Assembly: GCA_018969355.1 (NCBI GenBank)
Contig: JAGWYO010000003.1
Location: 1 to 64,000 of the forward strand
Direction of reading: 5' to 3'
DNA: 64,000 nucleotides
Source of the DNA: Actinomycetales bacterium
Lineage (GTDB): Bacteria > Actinomycetota > Actinomycetes > Nanopelagicales > Nanopelagicaceae
The position numbers and the translations under genes were made by a program. The notes beneath the pieces are model-generated. The model was not told where the DNA came from, made no database searches, and was given only the letters and a program-made list of their open reading frames with translations. This document shows, piece after piece, positions 63,462 through 64,000 of the stretch (position 1 is its first letter; every line of letters begins with the position of its first letter).

Positions 63462-64000
63462 TTATCCCTTCACCGTAAAGTGGCCGGACATATATCCCAT
63501 TGTTGACATCGCTGCACCGAACTTGGCGATAGTTCCGTCACCACATGGATACTCGCAGTTCCAAATGTATTCACCAGGTCCACCAGTGATAAATGTAAAT
63601 ACTGTGACATTTGGCTTTGATGTGTACCCCTCTTCTGGCATATCTTCTTCTGCAACTGCCTTCATTGGGACACTTACAAAAAACTCATCTTGGCCAACAG
63701 CTAATCCATGGACGGTGAAGGTATGACCAACTGCATCGGGAGAGATCTGTGTCATACGTTGCCCGTTAAGTGTTGCTGAGCCATCGATAGTTCCACGAAC
63801 TCTGGCGAAGTAATCATTATTTAAACTTTCGCCACCGTCATAATTTGTAACAGTCATTGTGATGACTGAATGTGCTGGAACTTCAAAATTAGTTACCGGC
63901 CCGTATGTGACATAACCAGGGTGAGCACCGCCGTTATCACCATGACTACCGGCCATGCTGTCTGGATAAACCGAGATAGCTAAAGTTGCATGTGGCAACG
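63462..64000 (-). CDS. Cupredoxin-like protein (5' end outside window)
   Basis: At least 178 residues, open to the right edge; the TTG at 63998 is unlikely to be the start, so the N-terminus is beyond the window. The sequence reads as strands of a cupredoxin fold (VITMTVTNYDGGES ... TFTVHGLAV) ending in EYIWNCEYPCGDG followed by STMGYMSGHFTV. The C-x3-C spacing resembles a CuA site and the Met positions a type-1 or CuA copper site, but no His follows the second Cys at the expected spacing. Next to ctaC-D-E and likely expressed with them; it may be an oxidase subunit or electron carrier. Confidence 0.75.
   Translation of the reverse strand, partial: LPHATLAISVYPDSMAGSHGDNGGAHPGYVTYGPVTNFEVPAHSVITMTVTNYDGGESLNNDYFARVRGTIDGSATLNGQRMTQISPDAVGHTFTVHGLAVGQDEFFVSVPMKAVAEEDMPEEGYTSKPNVTVFTFITGGPGEYIWNCEYPCGDGTIAKFGAAMSTMGYMSGHFTVKG

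Noticed and set aside
1-64000. tRNA, rRNA, CRISPR arrays, insertion sequences, prophage or attachment sites
   Set aside because: No gap is large enough for most of these, and no direct-repeat array, transposase or integrase was recognised on either strand.

Overview
The window is gene-dense, visually AT-rich actinobacterial DNA (GC judged by eye to be in the 40s percent). Its markers are a 32-codon bS22 ribosomal protein gene, menaquinone synthesis (menF/D/C/B/E/A/G), system-II cytochrome c maturation (ccsB-resB-ccdA), ClpC, an actinobacterial-type XPB helicase, and a lysS-coaX-panC-fol-ftsH-hpt-tilS cluster. Extreme compaction and modest GC fit a streamlined freshwater actinobacterium of the acI / Nanopelagicales kind (Ca. 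Planktophila or Nanopelagicus). That placement is inference, not proof. No rRNA, tRNA, CRISPR, transposase, integrase or phage gene was seen, and no stretch over about 130 bases lacks a gene.

Layout. 1-7237 (minus): menG then nuoA-B-C-D-E-F-G (nuoG runs off the left edge), i.e. the last step of menaquinone synthesis beside the complex that reduces menaquinone. 7297-14713: bioY-menF (plus), menB-menC-menD (minus), menE-menA and a small membrane protein (plus). 14715-20224 (minus): a histidine phosphatase, a TlpA-like thioredoxin lipoprotein, ccdA, resB and ccsB, then a secreted BNR-like protein. 20275-25991 (plus): a HAD phosphatase, a helicase-associated protein, an M20 peptidase and XPB. 25954-31639: a glutaredoxin, a large secreted HExxH protein, bS22, a secreted propeller-like protein, proC and a Cys-rich protein. 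31666-34345 (plus): radA-mutY-GNAT. 34346-49330 (minus): clpC, an ArgA-like GNAT, lysS, coaX, panC, folK-B-P-E, ftsH, hpt, tilS, an NlpC/P60 hydrolase and an ABC exporter pair. 49439-59345: ctaB, a membrane protein with an acidic His-containing tail, a secreted YVTN propeller, dacB, a SpoU methylase, an MFS carrier, a low-molecular-weight phosphatase, a TPR protein, a secreted dimethylformamidase-like protein and a NiCoT nickel/cobalt carrier. 59332-64000 (minus): an EamA exporter, ctaE, ctaD, ctaC and a partial cupredoxin-like gene.

Together the window carries much of an aerobic respiratory chain: complex I, menaquinone synthesis, cytochrome c maturation, heme farnesylation and the terminal oxidase. 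It also holds folate/pantothenate synthesis and proteostasis genes.

The most striking structure is regulatory. Thirteen start codons are preceded by a TANNNT -10 hexamer with exactly 6 bases between hexamer and start codon, which predicts leaderless mRNAs. In two cases the TAG stop codon of the upstream gene is itself the first half of the hexamer. One divergent pair (53473-53494) packs two overlapping leaderless promoters into 22 bases. All eight convergent junctions are separated by 3 bases or fewer, or overlap by up to 53 bases, leaving no room for ordinary intrinsic terminators between them.
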